This document shows, piece after piece, positions 9,493-17,245 of a stretch of DNA of 64,000 nucleotides. The notes beneath the pieces were generated by a model. That model worked only from the letters and a program-made list of their open reading frames with translations, had not been told where the DNA came from and ran no database searches. The translations under genes were made by a program, and so were the position numbers. The stretch is from NCBI GenBank assembly GCA_964383665.1, contig CAYLHO010000002.1, positions 62,001 to 126,000 of the forward strand. The letters are read 5' to 3'. Positions within the stretch are counted from its first letter, which is position 1. Every line of letters begins with the position of its first letter. This stretch comes from UMGS687 sp964383665 (lineage in GTDB: Bacteria; Bacillota; Clostridia; Christensenellales; UBA1242).

Positions 9493-9502
9493 ATTAAATT
9501 GT

Positions 9503-9579
9503 GGCTCGGTAGTTCAGTTGGTTAGAACGCTAGCCTGTCACGCTAGAGGTCGTGGGTTCGACCCCCATCCGAGTCGCCA
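9503..9579 (+). tRNA. tRNA-Asp (GTC)
   Basis: 77-nt cloverleaf, acceptor GGCTCGG/CCGAGTC, discriminator G, encoded CCA, anticodon GTC in loop CTGTCAC. Confidence 0.96.
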
Positions 9580-9583
9580 GTAT

Positions 9584-9659
9584 GCCTTGATAGCTCAGTC
9601 GGTAGAGCAAGGGACTGAAAATCCCTGTGTCGGTGGTTCGATTCCGCCTCAAGGCACCA
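9584..9659 (+). tRNA. tRNA-Phe (GAA)
   Basis: 76-nt cloverleaf, acceptor GCCTTGA/TCAAGGC, anticodon GAA in loop CTGAAAA, encoded CCA. Only 4 nt separate it from tRNA-Asp. Confidence 0.96.
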
Positions 9660-9760
9660 CTTCTCATAAGAGAAGAGCCTTGAAAGGAAGAGAAACACCA
9701 AACTGGGTTTCAATTTAAGGCACAAGTTCTCGTAAGAGAAGAAAAAACTACGAAAGTAGT
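9660..9760 (+). other. tRNA spacer with three small hairpins
   Basis: The spacer between tRNA-Phe and tRNA-Tyr folds into three short stems: CTTCTC-ATAA-GAGAAG (9660-9675), TTCTC-GTAA-GAGAA (9727-9740) and ACTAC-GAAA-GTAGT (9747-9760). None has a T tract, so they are not terminators; a processing role or decayed sequence is possible. Confidence 0.5.
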
Positions 9761-9761
9761 T

Positions 9762-9846
9762 GGTTGGGTTGTAGAGTGGTCAAATACATCAGACTGTAAA
9801 TCTGACGCCTCCGGCTTCGATGGTTCGAATCCATCCCCAACCACCA
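9762..9846 (+). tRNA. tRNA-Tyr (GTA)
   Basis: 85-nt class II tRNA with a long variable arm; acceptor GGTTGGG/CCCAACC, anticodon GTA in loop CTGTAAA, encoded CCA. Confidence 0.96.
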
Positions 9847-9851
9847 AATTT

Positions 9852-9926
9852 GCTGGTGTGGCTCAATGGCAGAGCAGCTGATTTGTAATCAGCAGGTTGT
9901 TGGTTCGACTCCAATCACCAGCTCCA
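9852..9926 (+). tRNA. tRNA-Thr (TGT)
   Basis: 75-nt cloverleaf, acceptor GCTGGTG/CACCAGC, discriminator T, anticodon TGT in loop TTTGTAA, encoded CCA. Last tRNA of the cluster; its 3' side carries an integrase remnant, so it is a likely former attachment site. Confidence 0.96.
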
Positions 9927-9931
9927 AATTG

Positions 9932-9976
9932 TGGGTTCAACATAAAGTTATAACTATATGTTGAACCCATTTTTTA
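9932..9976 (+). terminator. Terminator of the tRNA cluster
   Basis: 12-bp stem GGGTTCAACATA/TATGTTGAACCC followed by ATTTTTTAT. Nearly the same hairpin, including its loop, follows the tRNA-Thr (CGT) gene at 63191-63235, so the terminator and the flank beyond it are shared repeats. Confidence 0.9.
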
Positions 9977-9997
9977 TAAGTTTTCAAATTGGCAAAA

Positions 9998-10021
9998 GTG
10001 ATGTCAAAAGTGATGTCAAAA
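9998..10021 (+). repeat. 12-bp tandem repeat, 2 copies (tRNA-Thr TGT site)
   Basis: Two copies of GTGATGTCAAAA, preceded by the block TTTTCAAATTGGCAAAA (9981-9997). The same block and repeat unit lie beside tRNA-Lys and tRNA-Thr (CGT). The stop codon of the adjacent integrase remnant falls inside the last unit. By analogy with other tyrosine-recombinase elements these may be arm-type binding sites. Confidence 0.85.
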
Positions 10022-10150
10022 AGTGGTGTAAAGTCCTTTGTATAAATTGACTATATCTTCTTTTCTGATTGTTGGGTCTAAATGCGTGTAAATATCGTGG
10101 TTATAACACTTGAAGAATGCACCCAAATTGTTTGTCTTTCTTTATCGCTT
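10016..10150 (-). pseudogene. Tyrosine recombinase (integrase), C-terminal remnant, copy 1
   Basis: Reading the minus strand gives WVHSSSVIT, then, after a one-base frameshift, DIYTHLDPTIRKED and IVNLYKGLYTTF followed by TGA. HSS...T and the YTH box are the usual tail of phage-type integrases around the second histidine and the nucleophilic tyrosine. Only the last 45 or so residues are left; upstream sequence runs into stops. The frameshift is placed by comparison with copy 3, which has one more A in AACCAAC. The gene points towards the tRNA 3' end, as in elements that use a tRNA as attB. Confidence 0.78.
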
Positions 10151-10205
10151 GCGTTTAAATAATGCTGATTTTGCGAAAATACTATTAAACTTTTAAAATA
10201 TAATA

Positions 10206-10211
10206 TATAAT
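10206..10211 (+). promoter_or_regulatory. -10 box of the HAD gene, leaderless type
   Basis: TATAAT ending 6 nt before the ATG at 10218; no Shine-Dalgarno between. The -35 is weak. Confidence 0.55.
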
Positions 10212-10217
10212 ATCGGT

Positions 10218-10733
10218 ATGGAAAATAAAGAAAAATTTTACATTTTCATGGATATTGACGGAGTTTTGTGGGATTGGTCTTGGCGTTTAAAAGCGATTAA
10301 AAATGGAGAGATCCTTAATAAACTTCAAATAGAGCAGTTTAATCCAGAAAGCGTTAAGGCATTAAATTACTTGTTGTTTAATCTTGAAAAAAAGTATGAT
10401 TGTTACCTTGTTGTCTCTTCGTCTTGGAGAGGAAACATGCAAAAAACAATTGATGTTTTGATGAAAAACAAAGTAAATTTAACTGGCAAGACGCTAGCAA
10501 CTCCAATTTTTTCAAATCCTAAAAACAGGGGCGGCGAAATTTTCAGCGTAATTAAAAAAAATAACATTAAAAACTTTGTCATAATTGACGATGAAACCTT
10601 TAACTTTAACGAAAAGTTTGAACAAAAACATATTATAAAAACAAATCTATCTAAAGGCTCGCTTAAAATGGACGATGTTTCAACTTGGATTAAACAACAG
10701 TTAAACAAAACAGAATATGAGCAAATTAAATAG
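10218..10733 (+). CDS. HAD-superfamily phosphatase-like protein (Swiss-army-knife HAD type)
   Basis: 171-residue protein with HAD motif I MDIDGVLWDW (nucleophile Asp near residue 12), motif II VSSSWRGN near residue 75 and an acidic motif VIIDDETF near residue 120. The SSSWR form is typical of the HAD domain family linked with RNA-repair Swiss-army-knife proteins, but no fused repair domain is present here and the substrate cannot be told. It stands alone between the tRNA-Thr integrase scar and the spoIIA operon, with a promoter placed for a leaderless mRNA, and could be cargo left by the element at the tRNA. Confidence 0.75.
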   Translation: MENKEKFYIFMDIDGVLWDWSWRLKAIKNGEILNKLQIEQFNPESVKALNYLLFNLEKKYDCYLVVSSSWRGNMQKTIDVLMKNKVNLTGKTLATPIFSNPKNRGGEIFSVIKKNNIKNFVIIDDETFNFNEKFEQKHIIKTNLSKGSLKMDDVSTWIKQQLNKTEYEQIK

Positions 10734-10784
10734 AGAATTCTTGTTAAAAATTGAAACACAAAATCTGCATAATTAAATTCCTTA

Positions 10785-10823
10785 AAATAACACCTTTTTC
10801 GACAGAAGGTGTTATTTTTTTAC
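10785..10823 (+). terminator. Terminator-like hairpin upstream of spoIIAA
   Basis: 12-bp stem AAATAACACCTT/AAGGTGTTATTT followed by further T. It ends the HAD gene transcript. Its 9-nt loop contains a Spo0A-box-like sequence. Confidence 0.85.
10798..10804 (-). promoter_or_regulatory. Spo0A-box-like site upstream of spoIIAA
   Basis: TGTCGAA read on the minus strand (context TGTCGAAAAA), matching the Spo0A consensus core, 57 nt before the spoIIAA start. In Bacillus and clostridia the spoIIA operon is switched on by phosphorylated Spo0A, so the site is in the expected place. Confidence 0.55.
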
Positions 10824-10860
10824 ATTTCTTTATTGCTAAAATTTTTAACAGGAGGAAGCA

Positions 10861-11169
10861 ATGCAAATTAGAAACAGAATTTACAACAACACTTTGTATG
10901 TTGTTTTAAGCGGTGAACTTGATGAATATTCTGCAACAGAAGTTCGACTTGTTCTTGATGAGCTTTTCGACAAAGAGGGGTTTAATCAAGTTATTGTTGA
11001 CCTTTCGGAGTTGGAGTTTATGGATTCAACGGGAATTGGGGTTATGCTTGGAAGATATAAAAAACTCAAAAGCAAAAATGTTCCAATTTTTATTTGCAAC
11101 CCGTCGAATCACGCGGAAAAAATTTTTAAAATGACTGGGCTTTATGAAATTATGCCCAAAATTTCTTAA
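10861..11169 (+). CDS. spoIIAA: Anti-sigma F factor antagonist SpoIIAA
   Basis: 102-residue STAS-domain protein. Unphosphorylated SpoIIAA binds SpoIIAB and frees sigma F in the forespore. The phosphorylation-site motif MDSTGIGVMLGRYK is intact near residue 57. RBS AGGAGG lies 3-8 nt upstream. First gene of spoIIAA-spoIIAB-sigF, with 10 bp to the next gene. Its phosphatase SpoIIE is encoded at 32.4 kb. Confidence 0.97.
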   Translation: MQIRNRIYNNTLYVVLSGELDEYSATEVRLVLDELFDKEGFNQVIVDLSELEFMDSTGIGVMLGRYKKLKSKNVPIFICNPSNHAEKIFKMTGLYEIMPKIS

Positions 11170-11179
11170 GGAGGAAAAA

Positions 11180-11626
11180 ATGAATATAGTCAATGAAATG
11201 ACATTAACTTTCAAGGCAATTTCGGAAAATGAGGGGTTCGCAAGAAGCGCTGTTGCCGCATTTTGCGTTCAACTTAATCCAACGCTTGATGAGATAACCG
11301 ATGTTAAAACCGCGGTTAGCGAGGCTGTTACGAATTGCGTTGTTCATGCTTATCCAAAAGAGCCGGGCGAAATTTCACTTAATGTTAAATTAACAAATTC
11401 AAGTGCAATAATTTCAGTTTCCGACAGCGGAATTGGAATTGTGAATTTTGAAAAAGCAAGGCAACCTTTTTTCACAACAAAGCCAAGCGAAGAACGAAGC
11501 GGAATGGGGTTCACGGTTATGGAAAGTTTTATGAACAGTGTTTCTCTTTCAAAAAACGGAACAAACGGGCTCACGGTTACAATGGAAAAGAAATTTGGCG
11601 AAGAAAAACAAGCAGAAGGTTATTAA
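11180..11626 (+). CDS. spoIIAB: Anti-sigma F factor SpoIIAB (serine kinase)
   Basis: 148-residue GHKL kinase that holds sigma F inactive and phosphorylates SpoIIAA. Motifs seen: N box EAVTNCVVHAYP, G1 box DSGIGI and G2 box EERSGMGFTVMESF. The ATG at 11180 was chosen because AAGGAGG lies at proper distance; a longer reading frame begins inside spoIIAA. The stop TAA shares its last A with the ATG of sigF, so translation is coupled and the amounts of inhibitor and target are probably tied. Confidence 0.97.
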   Translation: MNIVNEMTLTFKAISENEGFARSAVAAFCVQLNPTLDEITDVKTAVSEAVTNCVVHAYPKEPGEISLNVKLTNSSAIISVSDSGIGIVNFEKARQPFFTTKPSEERSGMGFTVMESFMNSVSLSKNGTNGLTVTMEKKFGEEKQAEGY

Positions 11627-12348
11627 TGTTAAGCCATGAAACAACGTTAAAGTTAATTAAAGAAGCGCAGGCGGGGAACAACGACGCAAAGGAAAAGCTT
11701 ATTGTTGAAAATTCGCCGCTCATAAAAAGCATAATTAAGCGGTATGTTGGAAAAGGCGTTGAATATGACGACTTGTTTCAACTTGGAGCAATGGGGTTCG
11801 TTAAAGCCATTAATAATTTCAGCGAGGAATTTAATGTTAAGTTTTCAACCTATGTTGTTCCAATGATAATTGGCGAAATTAAACGTTTTATGCGTGACGA
11901 TGGTGCAGTTAAGGTTTCAAGAACAATCAAGGCTTTGAATCTTCAAATTAACAAGTTTATCGAAAAGTCTTTAAAAGAGAACGGCGAAAAACCTTCAATT
12001 GAAACAATTGCAAAACATTTTGAACTTCCTTCTCAAGAAATTGTTTTCGCAATGGATTCGGCGAAAATGCCAATCTCGCTTTACACGCCTTTCGACGACG
12101 AAGAAAAGGGATTGCTTTTTGTTGACAGGTTTCAAGAAGAAGATTCAAGCGAGGATTTGTTCGACAGCATTTTTCTTCGCGACACGCTTAAAAACCTTGA
12201 AAGCCGCGATAAAAAAATTATTTTAATGAGATATTTCCGCGATAAAACGCAAAGCGAAATTGCAAAAGAACTTGGAATTTCGCAGGTCCAAGTTTCGCGT
12301 TTGGAAACAAAAATTCTTCAAAAAATTAGGGAAAAGGTTGCAAAATAA
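11626..12348 (+). CDS. sigF: RNA polymerase sigma-F factor (SpoIIAC)
   Basis: 240-residue sporulation sigma factor, first forespore-specific sigma. Region 2 (DDLFQLGAMGFVKAINNF, then KFSTYVVPMIIGEIKRFMRDDG) and region 4 (SEIAKELGISQVQVSRLETKIL) are clear; region 1.1 is absent as usual. Start codon overlaps the spoIIAB stop. The segment KVSRTIKAL matches the sigma-F/G region 3 start. Distinguished from SigG by the operon context. Confidence 0.96.
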   Translation: MLSHETTLKLIKEAQAGNNDAKEKLIVENSPLIKSIIKRYVGKGVEYDDLFQLGAMGFVKAINNFSEEFNVKFSTYVVPMIIGEIKRFMRDDGAVKVSRTIKALNLQINKFIEKSLKENGEKPSIETIAKHFELPSQEIVFAMDSAKMPISLYTPFDDEEKGLLFVDRFQEEDSSEDLFDSIFLRDTLKNLESRDKKIILMRYFRDKTQSEIAKELGISQVQVSRLETKILQKIREKVAK

Positions 12349-12357
12349 TAAACAAAG

Positions 12358-12386
12358 CCGCAAAGCATGCGGTTTTTATTTTTTTT
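12358..12386 (+). terminator. Terminator after sigF
   Basis: Stem CCGCA/TGCGG followed by a long T-rich run. Confidence 0.8.
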
Positions 12387-12447
12387 GTTATGCCTTATGT
12401 TTGACAAATTCAGCCAAAAATGTTAAGTTTAGGACAAGGAGAAAAAG

Positions 12448-13446
12448 ATGAAAGACATAATCTTAACAGGAATTAAACCAACAGGAAAGTTGCATTTTGG
12501 AAATTATTTTGGGGCAATTAAACCTGCGTTGGAACTTGCAAAGAACAACGACACACAGGCCATGTTTTTTATTGCTGACTATCATGCTTTAAATTTAATT
12601 AAAGACCCAAGTCTTTTCAAACAATACTCGCTTGAGGAAGCTGCAACATGGCTTGCTTGCGGGCTTGACAAGGCAAATGTTGTTTTCTATCGTCAAAGCG
12701 ATGTTCCAGAGGTTTTTGAACTCAACTGGATTTTGTCGAACATAACCCCAAAAGGGCTTATGAACAGGGCACATGCCTATAAAGCGGTTGTTGAAAAAAA
12801 TCAAAATGACGGGAAAGACCTGGACGACGGAATTAACATGGGGCTCTATAACTATCCAATTCTTATGGCTGCCGATATTTTAGCAATGGGTTCAAAGTTT
12901 GTTCCTGTTGGAGAAGATCAAAAACAACATGTTGAAATTGCGCGAGAAATTGCAAGGGTGTTTAACAAAACTTTTGGCGAAACATTTATCCTTCCCGAAG
13001 AAAAAATAAATCGTGGCGTTGGAACAATCCCGGGGCTTGACGGAAGAAAAATGAGCAAGAGTTATAACAACACAATTTCGATTTTCTGCGATGAAAATGA
13101 ACTTAAAAAGAAAATTAATCGAATTGTTACCGACAGTTCTCTTCCAACCGACCCAAAATCGACCAATTGTGCAATTTTCCAACTTTACAGCCTTTTTGCA
13201 AATGAAAAACAAATTGAAGAAATGAAAGAAAAGTTTGCAAAGGGAATTTCATGGGGTGAAGTTAAAGCCGCAACTTTTGAAGTTGCAAACAATCATCTTA
13301 AAGAAATGCGAGAGAAATATAATTACTATATTTCAAATCCTTGCGAGGTTGAAAGAATTTTGGAAGAGGGAAGCAAAAAAGCACGAGAAATTGCAAGCGC
13401 AGTTTTGAAAAATGTTAGAGAAAAAATTGGAAAAACAAGTTTTTAA
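12448..13446 (+). CDS. trpS: Tryptophan--tRNA ligase
   Basis: Class I aminoacyl-tRNA synthetase, 332 residues. HIGH-type motif PTGKLHFGNYFGA near residue 10 and KMSKSYNN near residue 197 are intact. A promoter-like TTGACA (12401-12406) with a weak -10 near 12424 and an RBS (AAGGAG) lie upstream. No T-box leader is visible in the short upstream gap, so it is not controlled by tRNA charging in the common Bacillota way. Confidence 0.97.
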   Translation: MKDIILTGIKPTGKLHFGNYFGAIKPALELAKNNDTQAMFFIADYHALNLIKDPSLFKQYSLEEAATWLACGLDKANVVFYRQSDVPEVFELNWILSNITPKGLMNRAHAYKAVVEKNQNDGKDLDDGINMGLYNYPILMAADILAMGSKFVPVGEDQKQHVEIAREIARVFNKTFGETFILPEEKINRGVGTIPGLDGRKMSKSYNNTISIFCDENELKKKINRIVTDSSLPTDPKSTNCAIFQLYSLFANEKQIEEMKEKFAKGISWGEVKAATFEVANNHLKEMREKYNYYISNPCEVERILEEGSKKAREIASAVLKNVREKIGKTSF

Positions 13447-13484
13447 AAATTTTTTATGAAAAAATAAAGGGTTTTTGAAATTTA

Positions 13485-13491
13485 TGTCGAA
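13485..13491 (+). promoter_or_regulatory. Spo0A-box-like heptamer upstream of dnaG
   Basis: TGTCGAA on the plus strand, 44 nt before the dnaG start. It matches the Spo0A core but the context TTTATGTCGAAC is only partly like the consensus, so this is a weak call. Confidence 0.3.
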
Positions 13492-13534
13492 CTAATATAT
13501 TATCTAATTAAAATTTTTGTTACACGAGGAAAAG

Positions 13535-15283
13535 TTGCAAAAGAGATATTATCCGCCCGAATGGGTTAATGAACTTCGAAGTAAGTTAGATATTGTTCAA
13601 GTTATTTCGTCATATTTGCAGGTTAATAAAAGAGGGAACGTATTTTGGGCCCTCTGTCCTTTTCATCACGAAAAAACGCCTTCGTTTGCGATAAACGAGG
13701 AGGATCAATTTTTCCATTGCTTTGGCTGCGGCGAGGGCGGAGATGTTATAAAATTTGTTCAGCAAATTGAATCAATTTCCTATCCCGAGGCGCTTGAACG
13801 CCTTGCAGAGCGCGCTGGAATGAAACTTCCAGAAGTTGAAGACGGCGAAAAAATTGAGAAGGCAAAACAAGAAAAAGACGAAATTTTACGTGCGCTTAAT
13901 CTTGCGATGCAGGAATATGAAAAAAATTTATATGAGGCTTTTGCAAAGCCAGCGCAAGAATATGTTAAATTGAGAAACTTTAAAAAAAGCGATTTAACGA
14001 AATTCCATATTGGTTATGCAAATGGGAACATGATAATTCCAGCGCTTGTTAAACAAGGGGTTAAAGTTGAAACTCTTGTTAAGGCAGGAATTGCAGGGAA
14101 GGACGAGGAAAGCGGAAAATATTACGACAAGCTTTCAAAAAGGCTTATTTTCCCAGTTTTGAATTCCTATGAACAATGTATTGCTTACAGCGGAAGAATC
14201 CTTGAAAAAAGCGATTTTAAAGCGAAATATAAAAACACAGAGCAAACGCCGGTTTTCGATAAAGGTTCGTCGGTTTATGCAATTGACCTTTTGAAACAAG
14301 CAAAGAGAAACGGAACGCTTAAATACATAGTTTTGGTTGAAGGGCAAATTGACGTTATAATGATGCATTCAAACGGATTTAACACTGCTGTTGCATCGCT
14401 TGGAACGGCGTTCACCGAAAAACATGCCGCTCAACTTAAAAGATTTTCAAACGACGTTGTTGTTTGTTATGATGGCGATGGCGCGGGGCAAAAGGCAACA
14501 ACAAGAGCAATTGGAATTTTAGAAAAAGAAGGGTTGAGCGTTAAGGTTGCGCGGCTTCCAAAAGGGAAGGATCCAGACGAATTCTTGAAAGAGTTTGGTA
14601 AAGATGCAATGCAAAAATTGTTGGACAATGCAAAAACTCCAGTTGAATATAAGTTGGATTTGCTTAAAGAAAAACATGACGTTTCAAAGCCAGAGGGGAA
14701 GACATCATATCTTAAAGAAGCATTTGAAATTTTGCAAAGTGTTGAAACATTAAGCGAGAAAGATGTTTATCTTAAAATCATAAGCCAAGTTTCAAATGTT
14801 CCAATCGACATTTTAAGAAGAGATGCGCAAGGCGGGAATAAGGTTGCCAACAATTTGCAGCAAAAAGATGTTTTAAGAACAATTGAAGATGGGAATATTA
14901 AAGCAGTTAAGTTTGTTCTTAAAGCAATTATTAATCGCGAAACCTACTCGAAATTGGATTTCAAACTTGAAGATTATTTAATTAATCCGCTTTATGTTTC
15001 AATACTAAAAAAGGTTGATGGAACCAATTCAAAAGAGGAATTTTTTGAAAAACTTGATGAAAATGAAAAAACTTTTGTTCAAAAAGTTTTAGAGTTCCAA
15101 TCTTTTGGGGAAGGAAAAGAATATTTTGATAATTGCATTTGGAAAATTGTTGAAAACAACTTAAAAACGCAACAGCAAATGTTAAATGAACAATATAAAG
15201 CCGCAACAAGCTATGACGAAAGAAAGCAAATTGCTGAAAAACTTAATCATATAATCAAAAAACTTAGCGAAAGAAAATTATAG
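13535..15283 (+). CDS. dnaG: DNA primase DnaG
   Basis: 582-residue replicative primase. N-terminal CHC2 zinc finger (CPFHHEKTPSF...HCFGCGEGGD), the TOPRIM catalytic part with VLVEGQIDVIMMH and YDGDGAG, and a C-terminal helicase-binding region. The start is taken as TTG at 13535 because GAGGA lies 5 nt upstream; an alternative TTG at 13517 would add six residues and has no RBS. Followed 8 bp later by rpoD, the conserved dnaG-rpoD macromolecular-synthesis arrangement. Confidence 0.95.
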   Translation: MQKRYYPPEWVNELRSKLDIVQVISSYLQVNKRGNVFWALCPFHHEKTPSFAINEEDQFFHCFGCGEGGDVIKFVQQIESISYPEALERLAERAGMKLPEVEDGEKIEKAKQEKDEILRALNLAMQEYEKNLYEAFAKPAQEYVKLRNFKKSDLTKFHIGYANGNMIIPALVKQGVKVETLVKAGIAGKDEESGKYYDKLSKRLIFPVLNSYEQCIAYSGRILEKSDFKAKYKNTEQTPVFDKGSSVYAIDLLKQAKRNGTLKYIVLVEGQIDVIMMHSNGFNTAVASLGTAFTEKHAAQLKRFSNDVVVCYDGDGAGQKATTRAIGILEKEGLSVKVARLPKGKDPDEFLKEFGKDAMQKLLDNAKTPVEYKLDLLKEKHDVSKPEGKTSYLKEAFEILQSVETLSEKDVYLKIISQVSNVPIDILRRDAQGGNKVANNLQQKDVLRTIEDGNIKAVKFVLKAIINRETYSKLDFKLEDYLINPLYVSILKKVDGTNSKEEFFEKLDENEKTFVQKVLEFQSFGEGKEYFDNCIWKIVENNLKTQQQMLNEQYKAATSYDERKQIAEKLNHIIKKLSERKL

Positions 15284-15291
15284 GAGAAAAA

Positions 15292-16347
15292 ATGGAAGAG
15301 AAACTTAAAATTGAACTTAACAGATTTTTGGAAGTTGGGCGAAAGAAAGGAAATGTTAACGAGGAGGATATCTATTTCCGCCTTATGAAACACGACGCAA
15401 GCCGCGATGATATCAACGAATTTATTGAGGAAATTGAAAAAAATGGAATTCGCGTTATTCGTGCAAGCGAGGAGGATTTAAGCAAGGAAAGTCTTGAGGA
15501 CATTATTGTTCAAGTTAATGTTGACGACCCTGTTAAAATGTATCTTAAAGACATTGGAAAAGTTCCGCTTCTTTCAAGCGATGAGGAAGTTGAACTTGCA
15601 AAAAGAATGGCAGAAGGCGATCAGGCGGCAAAAGCAAAACTTTCGGAATCGAACCTTCGTCTTGTTGTTTCAATTGCAAAACGATATGTTTCGCGTTCAA
15701 ACATGCAATTTCTCGACTTAATTCAAGAGGGGAACATTGGACTTTTGAAAGCGGTTGAAAAATTTGATTTCACAAAGGGCTTCCGTTTCTCAACCTATGC
15801 AACTTGGTGGATTCGTCAATCCATAACCCGTGCAATTGCCGATCAGGCAAGAACAATTCGTGTTCCTGTCCACATGGTTGAAACAATCAACAAGTTAACG
15901 CGCGTAACTCGAACATTAATTCAAAAACTTGGTCGAGATCCAACAACAAGCGAAATTGCCGAGGCAATGGGTGTTTCGGAAGAAAGAGTTATGGAAATTC
16001 AAAGAATTGCTATGGACCCAATCTCCCTTGAAACAACAATTGGCGACGAAGAAGACAGCAAAATAAGCGATTTCATCGAAGATGAAACAGCGCAATCGCC
16101 TTTGGAGGCAGCGGCTCAAAAACTTCTTCGCGAGCAACTTCTTTCAGTAATCGAAACATTAACTCCTCGCGAGCAAAAGGTTATAAGAATGCGTTATGGA
16201 CTTGATAACTCCCATCCAAGAACTTTGGAGGAAGTTGGAAAAGAATTTAACGTAACACGTGAGCGTATCCGTCAAATTGAAGCAAAAGCGCTTCGAAAAC
16301 TTCGCCACCCAAACCGTTCGAAAAAGCTTGTTGACTATCGTTCATAA
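15292..16347 (+). CDS. rpoD: Housekeeping RNA polymerase sigma factor SigA/RpoD
   Basis: 351-residue primary sigma factor. Region 1.2 (DPVKMYLKDIGKVPLL), region 2 (NMQFLDLIQEGNIGLLKAVEKFD, FSTYATWWIRQSITRAI), region 3 and region 4.2 (LEEVGKEFNVTRERIRQIEAKAL) are intact, so TTGACA/TATAAT promoters are expected, as found across the window. The N-terminal part is short, as in other Bacillota. Cotranscribed with dnaG. Confidence 0.98.
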   Translation: MEEKLKIELNRFLEVGRKKGNVNEEDIYFRLMKHDASRDDINEFIEEIEKNGIRVIRASEEDLSKESLEDIIVQVNVDDPVKMYLKDIGKVPLLSSDEEVELAKRMAEGDQAAKAKLSESNLRLVVSIAKRYVSRSNMQFLDLIQEGNIGLLKAVEKFDFTKGFRFSTYATWWIRQSITRAIADQARTIRVPVHMVETINKLTRVTRTLIQKLGRDPTTSEIAEAMGVSEERVMEIQRIAMDPISLETTIGDEEDSKISDFIEDETAQSPLEAAAQKLLREQLLSVIETLTPREQKVIRMRYGLDNSHPRTLEEVGKEFNVTRERIRQIEAKALRKLRHPNRSKKLVDYRS

Positions 16348-16352
16348 AAACA

Positions 16353-16390
16353 AAATCGCCTTAAATTTTGAGGGCGATTTTTCTTTTTTC
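16353..16390 (+). terminator. Terminator after rpoD
   Basis: Stem AAATCGCC/GGCGATTT followed by T-rich sequence. Confidence 0.85.
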
Positions 16391-16418
16391 AGCCTAAATA
16401 AAAAAGTTAAAAAAGAAC

Positions 16419-16448
16419 TTGCACTTTAATGTTAATTTATTGTATAAT
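16419..16448 (+). promoter_or_regulatory. Promoter of the zinc-ribbon gene
   Basis: TTGCAC, 18-nt spacer, TATAAT, with an ordinary leader and RBS (AAGGGGA) before the gene. Confidence 0.7.
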
Positions 16449-16475
16449 AAAGCACGATAAAAGGGGAAACTGCTA

Positions 16476-17174
16476 ATGGATTTTAAAAATGTTTTAGAAT
16501 ATCAAAGAAAAGATGGCGAACTTATTAAAATTGAGCGAGAACTTAATTCTCACCCAAGTCGCAAAATTTCGTCAGAAATGATTGCTGTTGTTAAAAAAGC
16601 ACAAGAACGCTCAAGTCAACTTGAAAACCATGCTGGTGCGCTTTCAAAAGATCTTGAGTTGCTTCAAAAAGCATACAAAGAAAATGTTGGGCAAATTGAA
16701 AAATTTGTTTCAAAAGATCTTGAAACTCTTTCACAAAAGGATTTAGAAAACATTTCCGAAGCATGCAATGCAATTTTGAACAACATGAATATTTTGGAAA
16801 AGAAACTTTTTTCGGCTGCCGAAAATCTTAACATAACTCTTAATGAGTTTGAAAAAACAAAGAAACAATATGGTGTTGCAAGAGCAAAGTATGGCGAACA
16901 TAAACAAGTTTATGATGCGCTTTTCAAGCAAAAAGAGCCGGAAATTAATGCAATTAAAGCCGAACTTACAAAACTTGAAGGAGGAATTGAACCAAAACTT
17001 CTTGCTAAATATAAACAACTTCGTGCAGACAAACTTTTCCCAGCATTTGTTAAACTTAGCGACAGGTCTTGCGGAGGTTGCAGAATGGAACTTTCGGCGG
17101 CGGAAATTGAAAAAGTTAAAACAAAAGGATATATGGAGTGTGATAACTGCCACAGAATTATAATTTCAGGTTAA
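16476..17174 (+). CDS. Coiled-coil protein with C4 zinc ribbon (CdsZ/DUF164-like)
   Basis: 232 residues: a long helical hairpin (about residues 1-185, rich in Lys/Glu/Leu heptads) followed by a zinc ribbon with CGGC and CDNC pairs near residues 202 and 225. This layout is that of the widely conserved C4-type zinc-ribbon family (PF02591); proposed roles involve nucleic acid or ribosome-related functions but none is settled for Bacillota. It has its own promoter and terminator, between rpoD and hisS. Confidence 0.85.
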   Translation: MDFKNVLEYQRKDGELIKIERELNSHPSRKISSEMIAVVKKAQERSSQLENHAGALSKDLELLQKAYKENVGQIEKFVSKDLETLSQKDLENISEACNAILNNMNILEKKLFSAAENLNITLNEFEKTKKQYGVARAKYGEHKQVYDALFKQKEPEINAIKAELTKLEGGIEPKLLAKYKQLRADKLFPAFVKLSDRSCGGCRMELSAAEIEKVKTKGYMECDNCHRIIISG

Positions 17175-17175
17175 G

Positions 17176-17200
17176 AGAACGGCAAACCCGTTCTTTTTTC
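17176..17200 (+). terminator. Terminator after the zinc-ribbon gene
   Basis: Stem AGAACGG/CCGTTCT and a T tract. Confidence 0.85.
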
Positions 17201-17209
17201 ATTAAAGAA

Positions 17210-17239
17210 TTGACATATTTTGTCATAGTATGTTAAAAT
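17210..17239 (+). promoter_or_regulatory. hisS promoter, leaderless type
   Basis: TTGACA, 18-nt spacer, TAAAAT, then exactly 6 nt to the hisS ATG. No room for a leader or a Shine-Dalgarno. Confidence 0.75.
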
Positions 17240-17245
17240 ATCAGC

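Noticed and set aside
9518..9725. Open frames over the tRNA cluster on both strands
   Set aside because: They are translations of tRNA genes (typical spurious peptides) and lack start signals.
9660..9760. Hairpins between tRNA-Phe and tRNA-Tyr taken as terminators
   Set aside because: They lack T tracts and there is no new promoter before tRNA-Tyr, so the cluster must be read through.
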